Shown here: positions 19,801 to 26,665 of the stretch, one piece after another
Position numbering within the stretch: the first letter of the stretch is position 1
Layout of the letters: each line of letters starts with the position of its first letter
Assembly: GCF_029027585.1 (NCBI RefSeq)
Contig: NZ_CP093397.1
Coordinates: 124,001 to 188,000, forward strand
Direction of reading: 5' to 3'
DNA length: 64,000 nt
DNA from: Sulfurimonas sp.
GTDB lineage: Bacteria > Campylobacterota > Campylobacteria > Campylobacterales > Sulfurimonadaceae
Program-made: the position numbers and the translations under genes
Notes under the pieces: model-generated
What the model was told of the DNA's origin: nothing
What the model saw: only the letters and a program-made list of their open reading frames with translations
Database searches by the model: none

Positions 19801-20326
19801 AAATGATATTTTAAAGTATGAAACTCTTACTTGTATATTAAATTCAAAGCTTATGGACTTTTATTATAAATTTTTAGTTCCAGAAGAGGGAAGAGTATTT
19901 GCAGAGGTAAAAGCAGTTAATTTAAAAAGACTTCCAATTAAAAATATAGATAAAGATTTTAAGCAAGAACCATTTATACAAAAAGCTGATTTAATGCTTC
20001 AATTAAATAAAAACCTACAAGAAGCAAAACAAAACTTCATCAACGAACTAGAACTTGAAAAGATACCAAAAAAGCTACAAAACTTTGAAGACTTAACTTT
20101 TGATGATTTTGTAAAAGAGTACAAAAAAGCAAAAAAACTAAAATTTGCCGATAAACTCGAAGAGAGAAATTTTAAAAACGATTGGAAAGCACTCTTTGAA
20201 AACGATGCTAAAATAGCATTAGATTTAAAATCACAAATAAATGCAACAGATAAAGATATAGATGTCATGGTCTATAAACTTTACGGGCTTAGTGATGATG
20301 AAATAAAAATTGTAGAGAAAATCTAA
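16820..20326 (+). CDS. Type IIG restriction-modification enzyme with an inserted PIN-like domain
   Basis: The 1168-residue single-chain enzyme has an N-terminal PD-(D/E)XK-type nuclease (D88, E102-L-K104), a helical connector, an N6-adenine methyltransferase core with SAM motif DPACGSG (436-442) and catalytic NPPY (720-723), and a C-terminal target-recognition region with a helical end. Between the usual FSEVFEQ and GFDIIIGNPPYG segments, normally adjacent in the family, lie about 155 extra residues (551-708) with PIN-nuclease features: MLDTNIII (D554), SSRTIPEI (E593), NDTDILQSA (D654/D656) and FITNNTKDF (D676). Hand-counted G+C of 18481-18840 is about 22%, against about 34% in sampled earlier methyltransferase DNA. 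It begins five bases after pdxJ. The R-M call is firm; the PIN activity is an inference. Confidence 0.9.
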   Translation: MAIFQKSVLLSALEVNQDESLVALRWAEYQKYLSKIDFIKTVKEEKYQDGFLKDVFENCLGYRLDSTNPDNFNLEREKKNETDAKKADAVIYVNNEVIGIIELKAQDTKNLDKIESQAFNYHNSHSNSKYIIISNFDELRLYIDKKTAYEKFSLFNLNYKEFKKLHLLLSYESIKDNIPQKLKDKSASFEQDISKSLYKDFSAFRTHLFENLVKNNSLDKALLLRLTQKLCDRIIFILFAEDRGLLTANTIKEIRQRHQSDGFGDRSMYDYFKLYFDAINKGNERLNIPKYNGGLFAVDETLDSLIIDDNILDLEAQALSNYDFMSDISVNILGHIFEQSLTDLEEINASINDVEFDSKKSKRKKDGVFYTPEYITKYIVDNTLGKLCNDKREELSIGSETLVSPKNPKKPTKKEQILKDNLEEYRGWLLNLKILDPACGSGAFLNQALDFLISEHNSLQRDLVVMGDITAYYEIEKSILENNLYGVDINEDAIEIAKLSLWLRTASKGRELTKLADKIKCGNSLIDDKSVVDNAFVWEEEFSEVFEQHKIMLDTNIIIHGYDTNDKTQSKEILKLLDNGNLKFCISSRTIPEIPDNKYNNEKLRYLDILDVKGSLFRWDVSSWDANDIFASEKDIDYSNKIYNIITRKNPINDTDILQSAMKNNIKFFITNNTKDFIKKDDTRQRLEQLTGVKILTPKEFMEYYKKDYFSVGFDIIIGNPPYGAKLSKSDKDYFNENFKTVEYQLDTYTLFMEKAYKLLHSNGKLGYIVPSTWLTMFYFKNLRKYLIENSCFENVLLFRYQVFEDVTAETSIITLSKNKILNENILINYFDNTDELETKQNKTISQNDWLNSYELGFNLLFGGNKLKIINKIIEDTVELENIANVTVGIKPYQTNKGTPKQTKDNVKNRIYDADYKIDQTYKNYIVGGSISKFSINPSSTNWLKYGKFLAEPRQSLNFFQTKIMVRQTSDRIISAVDYQGLLSLNNVHNIVIKNDILKYETLTCILNSKLMDFYYKFLVPEEGRVFAEVKAVNLKRLPIKNIDKDFKQEPFIQKADLMLQLNKNLQEAKQNFINELELEKIPKKLQNFEDLTFDDFVKEYKKAKKLKFADKLEERNFKNDWKALFENDAKIALDLKSQINATDKDIDVMVYKLYGLSDDEIKIVEKI

Positions 20327-20406
20327 AAATAATATTTCAATTTGTCATATTTTTACAAGAACCTTTTAAATTTTGTTACAATAATCAGAAATACAAGGAG
20401 TATAAG

Positions 20407-20913
20407 ATGGACTTTGAAAAGTTAGCTTATCCAGAGATAGTGACCATTGCAGGAATAGAGTACAAAGGTAAAAGGAATATGTTAAAGGGACAATTATTTA
20501 TTCCTTATACAAAAGAACCAGATGTTAGTATTGGTGACATAATCATACAAAAATCAGGAAAAAGAAAAATTCAATTAAAAGTTCTTGATACTTCTTTTCT
20601 AAAGGATGGTTCTTTGGAAGTGAGTACTAATCATCCTCATAAACTTACATTAATAGTGGAAAATATTACTGCAAAACCTCATATAGTTACTAACAATAAT
20701 CCAAGTATCAGTATTGGATCAATAAATGGAGAACAAATTCAAGTTGGGAATGATAACTCTCAAATTGTAAATATTAATATGCAACAACTTGTTGAACATA
20801 TTGCAAAGAGTAATGATGATGAAGCAAAATCTATATTAAAATCATTACTAAAGAATAATACAGTTGCTAGTTTAGTGGGAGCAAGTGCAACTGCTTTATT
20901 TGGACTACTTTAA
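20407..20913 (+). CDS. Small defence-island-type protein with GDNNxQ-like segment and hydrophobic C-terminus
   Basis: The 168-residue product is not assignable to a characterised family. The first 90 residues look like a beta-rich domain (IPYTKEPDVSIGDIIIQKSG). A low-complexity link follows with NNNPSISIGSINGEQIQVG and GNDNSQIVNIN, then a helix (QQLVEHIAKSNDDEAKSILK) and a glycine/alanine-rich hydrophobic tail (TVASLVGASATALFGLL). Proteins with this N-x-N/G-N-x-N link and hydrophobic tail recur next to restriction and abortive-infection genes. AGGAG precedes the ATG. It directly follows the type IIG gene (80 bases), suggesting a cassette partner, possibly membrane-acting. Confidence 0.6.
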   Translation: MDFEKLAYPEIVTIAGIEYKGKRNMLKGQLFIPYTKEPDVSIGDIIIQKSGKRKIQLKVLDTSFLKDGSLEVSTNHPHKLTLIVENITAKPHIVTNNNPSISIGSINGEQIQVGNDNSQIVNINMQQLVEHIAKSNDDEAKSILKSLLKNNTVASLVGASATALFGLL

Positions 20914-21017
20914 TTTTTTACTCGTTACATCTTTTAAAGGTGTAGTGGGATAAGTTAATTTGATTAAATTATATGACAAAATGTCATGCTTTTAAGAAAA
21001 ATAGAAAAAAATAATAG

Positions 21018-21114
21018 ACTTCTTGCATAACTTAGATTACTTCGTCATACTTCCTCGCAATGACCGTCATTACGAACGAAGTGAAGTAATCTAAAATATG
21101 GTTATGCAAGAAGT
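21018..21114. repeat. 97-bp palindromic repeat with nested inverted arms
   Basis: Perfect outer arms ACTTCTTGCATAAC (21018-21031) and GTTATGCAAGAAGT (21101-21114) enclose perfect inner arms TAGATTACTTC (21033-21043) and GAAGTAATCTA (21083-21093). The centre contains CCTCGCAATGACCGTCATTACG, similar to the mobile palindromic repeats known from many bacteria whose core reads like CGTCATTGCGAGGA. It carries no ORF and is probably a MITE-like or REP-like element between two cassette genes. Confidence 0.8.
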
Positions 21115-21169
21115 TTAATAAAATAATCCTGTTCAGTTGGGACATAAAAATGCTATTAGGACACAAAAA

Positions 21170-21994
21170 ATGAAATCACAAGATGCTATAAAAATATTTG
21201 AAGAAAAACAGGTACGAACTTTGTGGGATGAGGATAAAGAGGAATGGTATATTTCTATTGTTGATGTGATTGAGATTTTAACTAATAGTAAAAATCCTCA
21301 AGCTTATTGGAGAAAACTTAAACAAAGACTAAAAGAGGAAGGAAATGAAACCGTGACAAATTGTCACGGTTTGAAAATGAAAGCATCTGATGGAAAGATG
21401 AGGCTTACAGATGTAGCTAGTACAGAACAACTTTTTAGACTTATACAGTCTATTCCATCGCCAAAAGCAGAGCCGTTTAAACTTTGGTTAGCAACTTTAG
21501 CAAAAGATAGACTTGATGAGATGCAAGACCCTGAAATTAGCATCGACAGAGCATTAAAACAATATTTAGAGTTAGGATATTCACAAAACTGGATAAACCA
21601 AAGACTAAAAAGTATTGAGATAAGAAAAGAACTTACAGATGAGTGGAAAGACAAAGGTTTAAAAGAAGGCTTTGAGTTTGCAACTTTAACTGATATTATT
21701 ACAAAAACATGGGCAGATAAAACAACTAAAGAATATAAAATATTAAAAGGTCTAAAAAAAGAAAACTTACGAGATAATATGACAAATACAGAACTAATTT
21801 TAAATATGTTAGCAGAAGCATCTACGAAAGATATATCACAAGCAACTAATCCTAAAGATTTAAATGAAAGCAAAATAGTGGCAAGGCAAGGTGGAGATGT
21901 TGCAAAAGTAGCAAAGGAATCACTAGAAGCAAAAACTGGCAAAAAGGTTGTGACTAATTTTAATGCTAAAAAAATATTGGAAAATAAAAGATGA
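21170..21994 (+). CDS. BRO-N domain protein, DinD-like
   Basis: The product has 274 residues from ATG 21170 (TAGGA upstream). Its N-terminus, IKIFEEKQVRTLWDEDKEEW with SIVDVIEILTNSKNPQAYW, is a BRO-N/phage antirepressor domain, followed by LTDVASTEQLFRLIQSIPSPKAEPFKLWLA, the conserved core of bacterial DinD-type BRO proteins. Such genes are common in phage and in mobile defence regions and are often DNA-damage inducible. An ATG at 21137 adds 11 unconserved residues. It is the last cassette gene before pdxA. Confidence 0.82.
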   Translation: MKSQDAIKIFEEKQVRTLWDEDKEEWYISIVDVIEILTNSKNPQAYWRKLKQRLKEEGNETVTNCHGLKMKASDGKMRLTDVASTEQLFRLIQSIPSPKAEPFKLWLATLAKDRLDEMQDPEISIDRALKQYLELGYSQNWINQRLKSIEIRKELTDEWKDKGLKEGFEFATLTDIITKTWADKTTKEYKILKGLKKENLRDNMTNTELILNMLAEASTKDISQATNPKDLNESKIVARQGGDVAKVAKESLEAKTGKKVVTNFNAKKILENKR

Positions 21995-22074
21995 CAAGAA
22001 CTCAAAGTGAAAAGTGCCAATGGTTAGCACTTCTAAAAGTTCAGTACAGAGAGGCACTAAATGCCGAGTCGTAA
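21991..22074 (+). CDS. Possible 27-residue leader ORF overlapping the BRO stop and the pdxA start
   Basis: The ATGA overlap with the BRO gene stop opens a 27-codon frame that ends inside pdxA, 13 bases past its ATG. The arrangement could couple translation across the junction, or be a leftover from the insertion of the cassette. There is no family match I recognise. Confidence 0.2.
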   Translation: MTRTQSEKCQWLALLKVQYREALNAES

Positions 22075-22996
22075 ACAAAATATTGCGATTAGCATAGGTG
22101 ATTTAAACGGGGTTGGTATTGAGATAGCTTTGATAGCTCATGAAGAGGTTAGTAAACTTTGTAATCCTTTGTACTGTATAAACACTTCTATGCTAAGGCA
22201 AGCTACAACACTTCTAAATTTAAAATTTCCAAAAAACATGCAACTTCATCAAGTTGATGGAGAGTTTAATATAGAAATAGGTAAAACAACAAAAGAATCT
22301 GGGCTTTATTCTTATAACTCTTTTATGAGTGCTATAGAACTTTGTGAGGATTCAAAAGCAGATGCAGTTGTGACAATGCCTATTCATAAAGAAGCGTGGA
22401 TGATGGCAGGACTAGACTACAAAGGTCATACCGACCTACTCCGAAAACATTTTAACCAAGATGCTATTATGATGCTTGGATGCGAAGAAATGTTTGTAGC
22501 TCTTTTTACTGAACATATTCCACTTAAAGAAGTAGCTGCGTCTATACAGTATGTAAAACTAAAACAATTTTTTATAGACTTACATAACTCGATAGGAGAT
22601 GCTAAAGTAGCAGTTCTTGGTCTAAACCCACATGCTGGGGATAATGGAGTCTTAGGAAATGAAGAGCTTAGAATATCTAAAGCCATAAAAAGTGCAAATA
22701 AAAAAATAGGCTTTGAGCAGTTTGCAGGTCCAATAGTTCCAGATGTAGCTTTTACTCCACACTTTAGAAAGAACTACAACTACTTTGTAGCAATGTATCA
22801 TGACCAAGGTTTAGCACCTCTAAAAGCACTTTATTTTGATGAGAGTATAAACATATCTTTAAACTTACCAATCATTAGAACATCTGTTGACCATGGAACT
22901 GCCTTTGACATCGCATATAAAGGCGAAGCAAAAACTTTAAGTTATATCAATGCTGTTAAGAGTGCTATTTCATTTATAACTCCCAATCAACATTAA
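22061..22996 (+). CDS. pdxA: 4-hydroxythreonine-4-phosphate dehydrogenase
   Basis: The 311-residue enzyme oxidises 4-phosphohydroxy-L-threonine, giving the amine substrate of PdxJ. It has the ISIGDLNGVGIEI start, MPIHKEAW, GHTDLL, the LNPHAGDNG metal-site motif and MYHDQGLAPLK. Start at 22061 is fixed by a stop codon immediately upstream and by GAGG six bases before. It is cut off from pdxJ by the defence cassette, so it now depends on cassette promoters or on one of its own. Confidence 0.95.
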   Translation: MPSRKQNIAISIGDLNGVGIEIALIAHEEVSKLCNPLYCINTSMLRQATTLLNLKFPKNMQLHQVDGEFNIEIGKTTKESGLYSYNSFMSAIELCEDSKADAVVTMPIHKEAWMMAGLDYKGHTDLLRKHFNQDAIMMLGCEEMFVALFTEHIPLKEVAASIQYVKLKQFFIDLHNSIGDAKVAVLGLNPHAGDNGVLGNEELRISKAIKSANKKIGFEQFAGPIVPDVAFTPHFRKNYNYFVAMYHDQGLAPLKALYFDESINISLNLPIIRTSVDHGTAFDIAYKGEAKTLSYINAVKSAISFITPNQH

Positions 22997-23053
22997 TAAG
23001 TTTAAACGATAATAATTTTCCTTTAAGATAATAATGGCTAAACTTATGTTTAT

Positions 23054-23074
23054 AAAAGATAAATATTATCTTTT
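23054..23074. promoter_or_regulatory. 21-bp palindrome upstream of cytochrome c peroxidase
   Basis: AAAAGATAA (23054-23062) and TTATCTTTT (23066-23074) are perfect inverted copies around ATA, ending 23 bases before the peroxidase ATG. A second AAGATAATAAT-like half occurs near 23022-23034. It is a credible operator, for example for a Fur/PerR-type regulator, but the regulator is not shown. Confidence 0.5.
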
Positions 23075-23097
23075 AATAAATTTTATTAAGGTAAACC

Positions 23098-24114
23098 ATG
23101 AAAAACATAATCATAGCTACTATAGCTACTTCATCCATTCTTATGTCTGCATCTCTTCAAACAGATGCTAAAAATGCTGGTCTCCAAGCTATTCCTACTT
23201 CTACATTAGAGCTAATGAAAATCATAGACAACCCTAAAAACCCAATAACAAATGCGAAAGTTGAACTTGGTAAAAAACTATTTTTTGACCCAAGACTCTC
23301 TAAGAGTGGTATTATCAGCTGTAACTTTTGTCATAATTTAGGCGAAGGTGGGGATGACGGTGTTGAAGCTTCTATAGGTCATAAATGGACAGCAAACCCG
23401 CACCATGTAAACGCTCCAACTGTTTATAATGCTGTATTTAACGATATTCAGTTTTGGGATGGTCGTGCAAAAGATTTAGAAGAACAAGCACAAGGTCCAA
23501 TGCAAGCTCACCCTGAGATGGCTTCTACAACAGAGCATGTTGAGCGTGTTATAAACTCAATGCCTGCTTATGTAACTGAGTTTAAAAAGGCTTATGGTGA
23601 AAATGTAAAAATATCTTTTGAAAAGATTACTGATACCATCGGTCTTTATGAGAGAACTTTAGTTACTCCATCTGTATTTGATGACTTTTTAAATGGCGAT
23701 AAAGATGCCCTTACTTCTAAACAAAAAACTGGTCTTAAAACTTTTATAAAAGTTGGTTGTGCATCTTGTCATACAGGTATTGGTCTTGGTGGAGCAATGA
23801 ACGCTTTTAATGTAACAGGAACATATAAATATCAAAATGTAGGTGATTTTAAAGGTGATAAAAACGGTATGGTTAGAGTTCCAACACTTAGAAACATCAC
23901 TCAAACTGCACCTTATTACCACAATGGTAAAATCTGGAGTTTAAAAGAGGCTATCAAAGAGATGGGTAAAATCCAACTTGGAACAAATCTATCAACAAAA
24001 CAGATAAACTCTATTGAAGAGTTTTTAAAAGCACTTGAAGGTAGAAAAGCTCCACTTATTTACCCAATGCTTCCAGCTTCAACAGCTACTACACCTAAAC
24101 CGAATATGAACTAA
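23098..24114 (+). CDS. Di-haem cytochrome c peroxidase
   Basis: The 338-residue periplasmic enzyme reduces hydrogen peroxide with electrons from cytochrome c. A signal peptide (residues 1-20) is followed by two haem c sites: CNFCH (about residue 75) and CASCH (about residue 222), with the peroxidase landmarks DPRLSKSG, FWDGRAKDLEEQA and RVPTLRNITQTAPYYHNG. Length is normal for the CcpA/MauG-like family. It stands alone between a palindromic upstream site and a strong hairpin downstream. Confidence 0.95.
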   Translation: MKNIIIATIATSSILMSASLQTDAKNAGLQAIPTSTLELMKIIDNPKNPITNAKVELGKKLFFDPRLSKSGIISCNFCHNLGEGGDDGVEASIGHKWTANPHHVNAPTVYNAVFNDIQFWDGRAKDLEEQAQGPMQAHPEMASTTEHVERVINSMPAYVTEFKKAYGENVKISFEKITDTIGLYERTLVTPSVFDDFLNGDKDALTSKQKTGLKTFIKVGCASCHTGIGLGGAMNAFNVTGTYKYQNVGDFKGDKNGMVRVPTLRNITQTAPYYHNGKIWSLKEAIKEMGKIQLGTNLSTKQINSIEEFLKALEGRKAPLIYPMLPASTATTPKPNMN

Positions 24115-24115
24115 A

Positions 24116-24142
24116 TATATAGCAACTTTTTGTTGCTATATA
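24116..24142. terminator. Bidirectional hairpin between the convergent peroxidase and YceI genes
   Basis: TATATAGCAAC (24116-24126) pairs perfectly with GTTGCTATATA (24132-24142) around a TTTTT loop. It lies just after the peroxidase stop and just before the end of the convergent YceI gene. No long U-tract follows, but position and symmetry fit a shared terminator. Confidence 0.7.
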
Positions 24143-24148
24143 TAAACA

Positions 24149-24772
24149 TTACTTAGTGTTGCAAAGTTCAAACTTAATATTAGTTTGAAAACCAATAGTT
24201 ACATCACTCCAAGTCTTACCTTTGTGAAGATCAAAACAGGCCTTATTGATAGAACTAAGAGCTTTAGAGGCACTAAAGTCTAAAAGGTCAATACTACCTA
24301 TTGCATTGAAATCACCATTATTAAAGACATACTTCATAGGTACATTTTTAGTCACACCATTCATAGTTACCGCAACACTCATAACACCAGTTTTTGGTTT
24401 ACCACGGATGCGTTTGTCTGATTTAATATTTACTATTTTAGCTGTTATATTTTTAGACTTCATCTTTTCAAAGAAGAATTTAACTAACTTAACATCTCTA
24501 CCGCTATTTTTAGAATTTACACTTGCTGTGTCAATGACTACGCTTGAACCTACAAGTATTTCACGAAAGTTATTTCCTTTTGGAGCATTTGCTGTATATT
24601 TTACACTATCAAAAGTTCCACCAACACCTAACTTTGCTGGAGTTTTATAAGCTTTCCAACTTACACTTACCGGTCCATCTTGACTCAAGATGCAAGAGCC
24701 ACCTTTTGTCCCCATTTCTTCTGCACTAGCCAATGTGGCAACTAAAAACAGAGATATAAAAAATTTAATCAT
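24149..24772 (-). CDS. YceI-family periplasmic protein (second copy)
   Basis: The 207-residue product has a signal peptide (about residues 1-17) and a YceI-type barrel: SWKAYKTPAKLGVGGTFDSV, IDTASVNSKNSGRDVKLVKF and VTMNGVTKNVPMKY are the diagnostic blocks. Two cysteines (near residues 27 and 204) flank the domain and could form a disulfide. It is monocistronic and convergent with the cytochrome c peroxidase. Its sequence is clearly different from the copies at 12.5 and 32.4 kb. Confidence 0.82.
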   Translation of the reverse strand: MIKFFISLFLVATLASAEEMGTKGGSCILSQDGPVSVSWKAYKTPAKLGVGGTFDSVKYTANAPKGNNFREILVGSSVVIDTASVNSKNSGRDVKLVKFFFEKMKSKNITAKIVNIKSDKRIRGKPKTGVMSVAVTMNGVTKNVPMKYVFNNGDFNAIGSIDLLDFSASKALSSINKACFDLHKGKTWSDVTIGFQTNIKFELCNTK

Positions 24773-24865
24773 AATGATTCTCCTTTTGAATTACTAAAAG
24801 TATAGCTTCGTAAGGTAAATCCTAATTAAACTTAAGGGTTTAGTTTTCTTAGTTATACTCTTTAG

Positions 24866-25978
24866 ATGAATCCCATATTATTTTTCGCAGCCTTCTGTGG
24901 TGTTTTTATTTTACTAAATATGTACATTTCAAAAAGACTTATCACTAAGCTCGACATCAAACCAACTTACAAACGATACCTCCGTATCTTTTTGATTGTA
25001 AACTTTTTTGGCATCGTTGCTTATATGCTCGGACGCTACTATATAGACTTTCCAAATTGGCTCTATTTTCTTGTTTCACTTCCTATTGGCATACTTTTTT
25101 TACTTTTTTGTACGGCTATTATTTATGATATTTCTTGCGTATTTTTACACCACTCTCCCATTTCACAAAAAAGAAGAAATTTTTTTAAACGCTCTTTGGA
25201 TATTTCATCATTTGTTGTAGCAACTTCACTTAGTGCAAGGTCTATTTATGAGGCTAAACATGTAAACCTTGAACGAGTAAATATAAAGATAAAAAATCTA
25301 AAAAAACCATATAAGATAGTTCAACTTAGTGACATTCATATAGGTGGACTTATAGATAAAGAATTTGTAAAAAATATAGTTAATAGAGTAAATATACTAG
25401 ACCCTGATTTAGTTGTAATAACAGGTGATTTAGTAGATATAAATATAAAACATGCACAAACTACCCTAGATGAATTAAAATCACTAAACTCAAAATATGG
25501 AACCTTTTTCATAGTTGGAAACCATGAATATTTTCACAATATAACAGAAATCATAAAAGTTGTAAAAGCCTTAGGGATAAGAGTACTTGAAAATGAAAAT
25601 GTATATATAGGAAATGAAAATGAAGGTTTTAACCTTGCTGGAGTTTATGATATTTTTGGTTATAAAGTTAAAACCCATATACCAGATATTAACAAAGCAC
25701 TAAAACATCTTAAAGATTCTCCAACCATACTTTTAGCGCATCAACCTAGATATATAGAAGAAGTAAACGATAGCGTGGATTTAATCTTAAGCGGTCACAC
25801 TCATGGAGGACAACTCTACCCGTTTAAATTTTTAGTAAAAATTATTCAGCCCTATATTAGCGGTCTTCATCAACATAACAAAGAACTACAAATTTATGTA
25901 AACAAAGGAACAGGTTTTTGGGGTCCACCTATGCGATTAGGTGCTAGTAGTGAAATAACTCTGATTAATTTATCTTAA
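24866..25978 (+). CDS. Membrane-anchored metallophosphoesterase (YkuE/calcineurin-like)
   Basis: The 370-residue protein has about four N-terminal membrane segments (residues 1-95) and a basic linker, followed by a metallophosphoesterase domain. The metal motifs are all visible: LSDIHIGG, ITGDLVD, GNHEYF, LAHQP and SGHTHGGQ. Enzymes of this type hydrolyse phosphodiesters at the membrane (UDP-diacylglucosamine or phospholipid headgroups have been suggested for relatives). The substrate is not deducible. It overlaps a convergent methyltransferase gene by 14 bases. Confidence 0.9.
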   Translation: MNPILFFAAFCGVFILLNMYISKRLITKLDIKPTYKRYLRIFLIVNFFGIVAYMLGRYYIDFPNWLYFLVSLPIGILFLLFCTAIIYDISCVFLHHSPISQKRRNFFKRSLDISSFVVATSLSARSIYEAKHVNLERVNIKIKNLKKPYKIVQLSDIHIGGLIDKEFVKNIVNRVNILDPDLVVITGDLVDINIKHAQTTLDELKSLNSKYGTFFIVGNHEYFHNITEIIKVVKALGIRVLENENVYIGNENEGFNLAGVYDIFGYKVKTHIPDINKALKHLKDSPTILLAHQPRYIEEVNDSVDLILSGHTHGGQLYPFKFLVKIIQPYISGLHQHNKELQIYVNKGTGFWGPPMRLGASSEITLINLS

Positions 25979-26609
25979 AAATAATGGTATTTTTATCATT
26001 TGCTCTCACCATTTTCAAATTAAATTCAGCTGCTATAAATTCAAATGTTTTTTTACTAAAAAAACCTATATGTGTAATGTCTTTTATATAAAACCATTTC
26101 AAAAACTTCTCATCATCACTTGGGTGAAAGTATGTCATAAAAAGTAAATATCCATTTTTATTTAAATGCAAAAGCAATTCTTTTATAATATCTAACGGAT
26201 TAGCTAGATGCTCTAAAACTTCAGTAGAACATATAAGGTCATATTTTTTATTTTTATATACTTTCTCTGGAAAATAAAACAGGTCATATCTATCACATTT
26301 TATATTGTTTCGCTCCAGTAGTATGGGTAAAACTGCACCCTCTCCACAACCAAAATCAAGTGCTGTATTTATATCTTTTGCATCTGGGGTAATAAACTCT
26401 TCTATAAGTTTTTCAAACATCTCTACATAACCAAGTGATTCTAAATTGTTGTCATGATTATCATAATGCTTCTTTTGAGATTGAGCATCTAAGTAGTACT
26501 TTTCATCCACAAATATATAATCACATTCTAAGCATCTATAATAATCTTTATTTGTATTAACATCACAAATTATAGTTGTATCGCAATTACATAATTTACA
26601 TTTTTTCAT
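25965..26609 (-). CDS. Class I SAM methyltransferase with N-terminal zinc-ribbon
   Basis: The 214-residue protein starts with CKLCNC and CLECDY pairs (residues 4-9 and 27-32), which look like a zinc ribbon, and continues with a SAM-binding domain: LDFGCGEGAVLPILL (about residues 84-98), then ICSTEVLEHLANP. This arrangement is typical of Methyltransf_23 proteins acting on sugars or small metabolites. The substrate is unknown. It is divergent from the MEMO-AMMECR1 gene. Confidence 0.78.
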   Translation of the reverse strand: MKKCKLCNCDTTIICDVNTNKDYYRCLECDYIFVDEKYYLDAQSQKKHYDNHDNNLESLGYVEMFEKLIEEFITPDAKDINTALDFGCGEGAVLPILLERNNIKCDRYDLFYFPEKVYKNKKYDLICSTEVLEHLANPLDIIKELLLHLNKNGYLLFMTYFHPSDDEKFLKWFYIKDITHIGFFSKKTFEFIAAEFNLKMVRANDKNTIIFKIN

Positions 26610-26632
26610 AAGCTAATTTTATCTTCTTTTGT

Positions 26633-26638
26633 TATAAT
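26633..26638 (+). promoter_or_regulatory. -10 box of the MEMO-AMMECR1 gene
   Basis: TATAAT, preceded by GT in the GTTATAAT context, lies 28 bases upstream of the ATG at 26666. Campylobacterota sigma-70 promoters rely mainly on the -10 element. Confidence 0.5.
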
Positions 26639-26665
26639 TTAACATCAAAAAAAGGATTTTTTTTT

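Noticed and set aside
21364..22020. Long antisense ORF opposite the BRO gene
   Set aside because: Composition is that of a shadow frame (serine- and leucine-rich), with no domain; the BRO frame is clearly coding.
16815..22060. Prophage in the pdxJ-pdxA interval
   Set aside because: Apart from a BRO domain there are no integrase, terminase, capsid or lysis genes.
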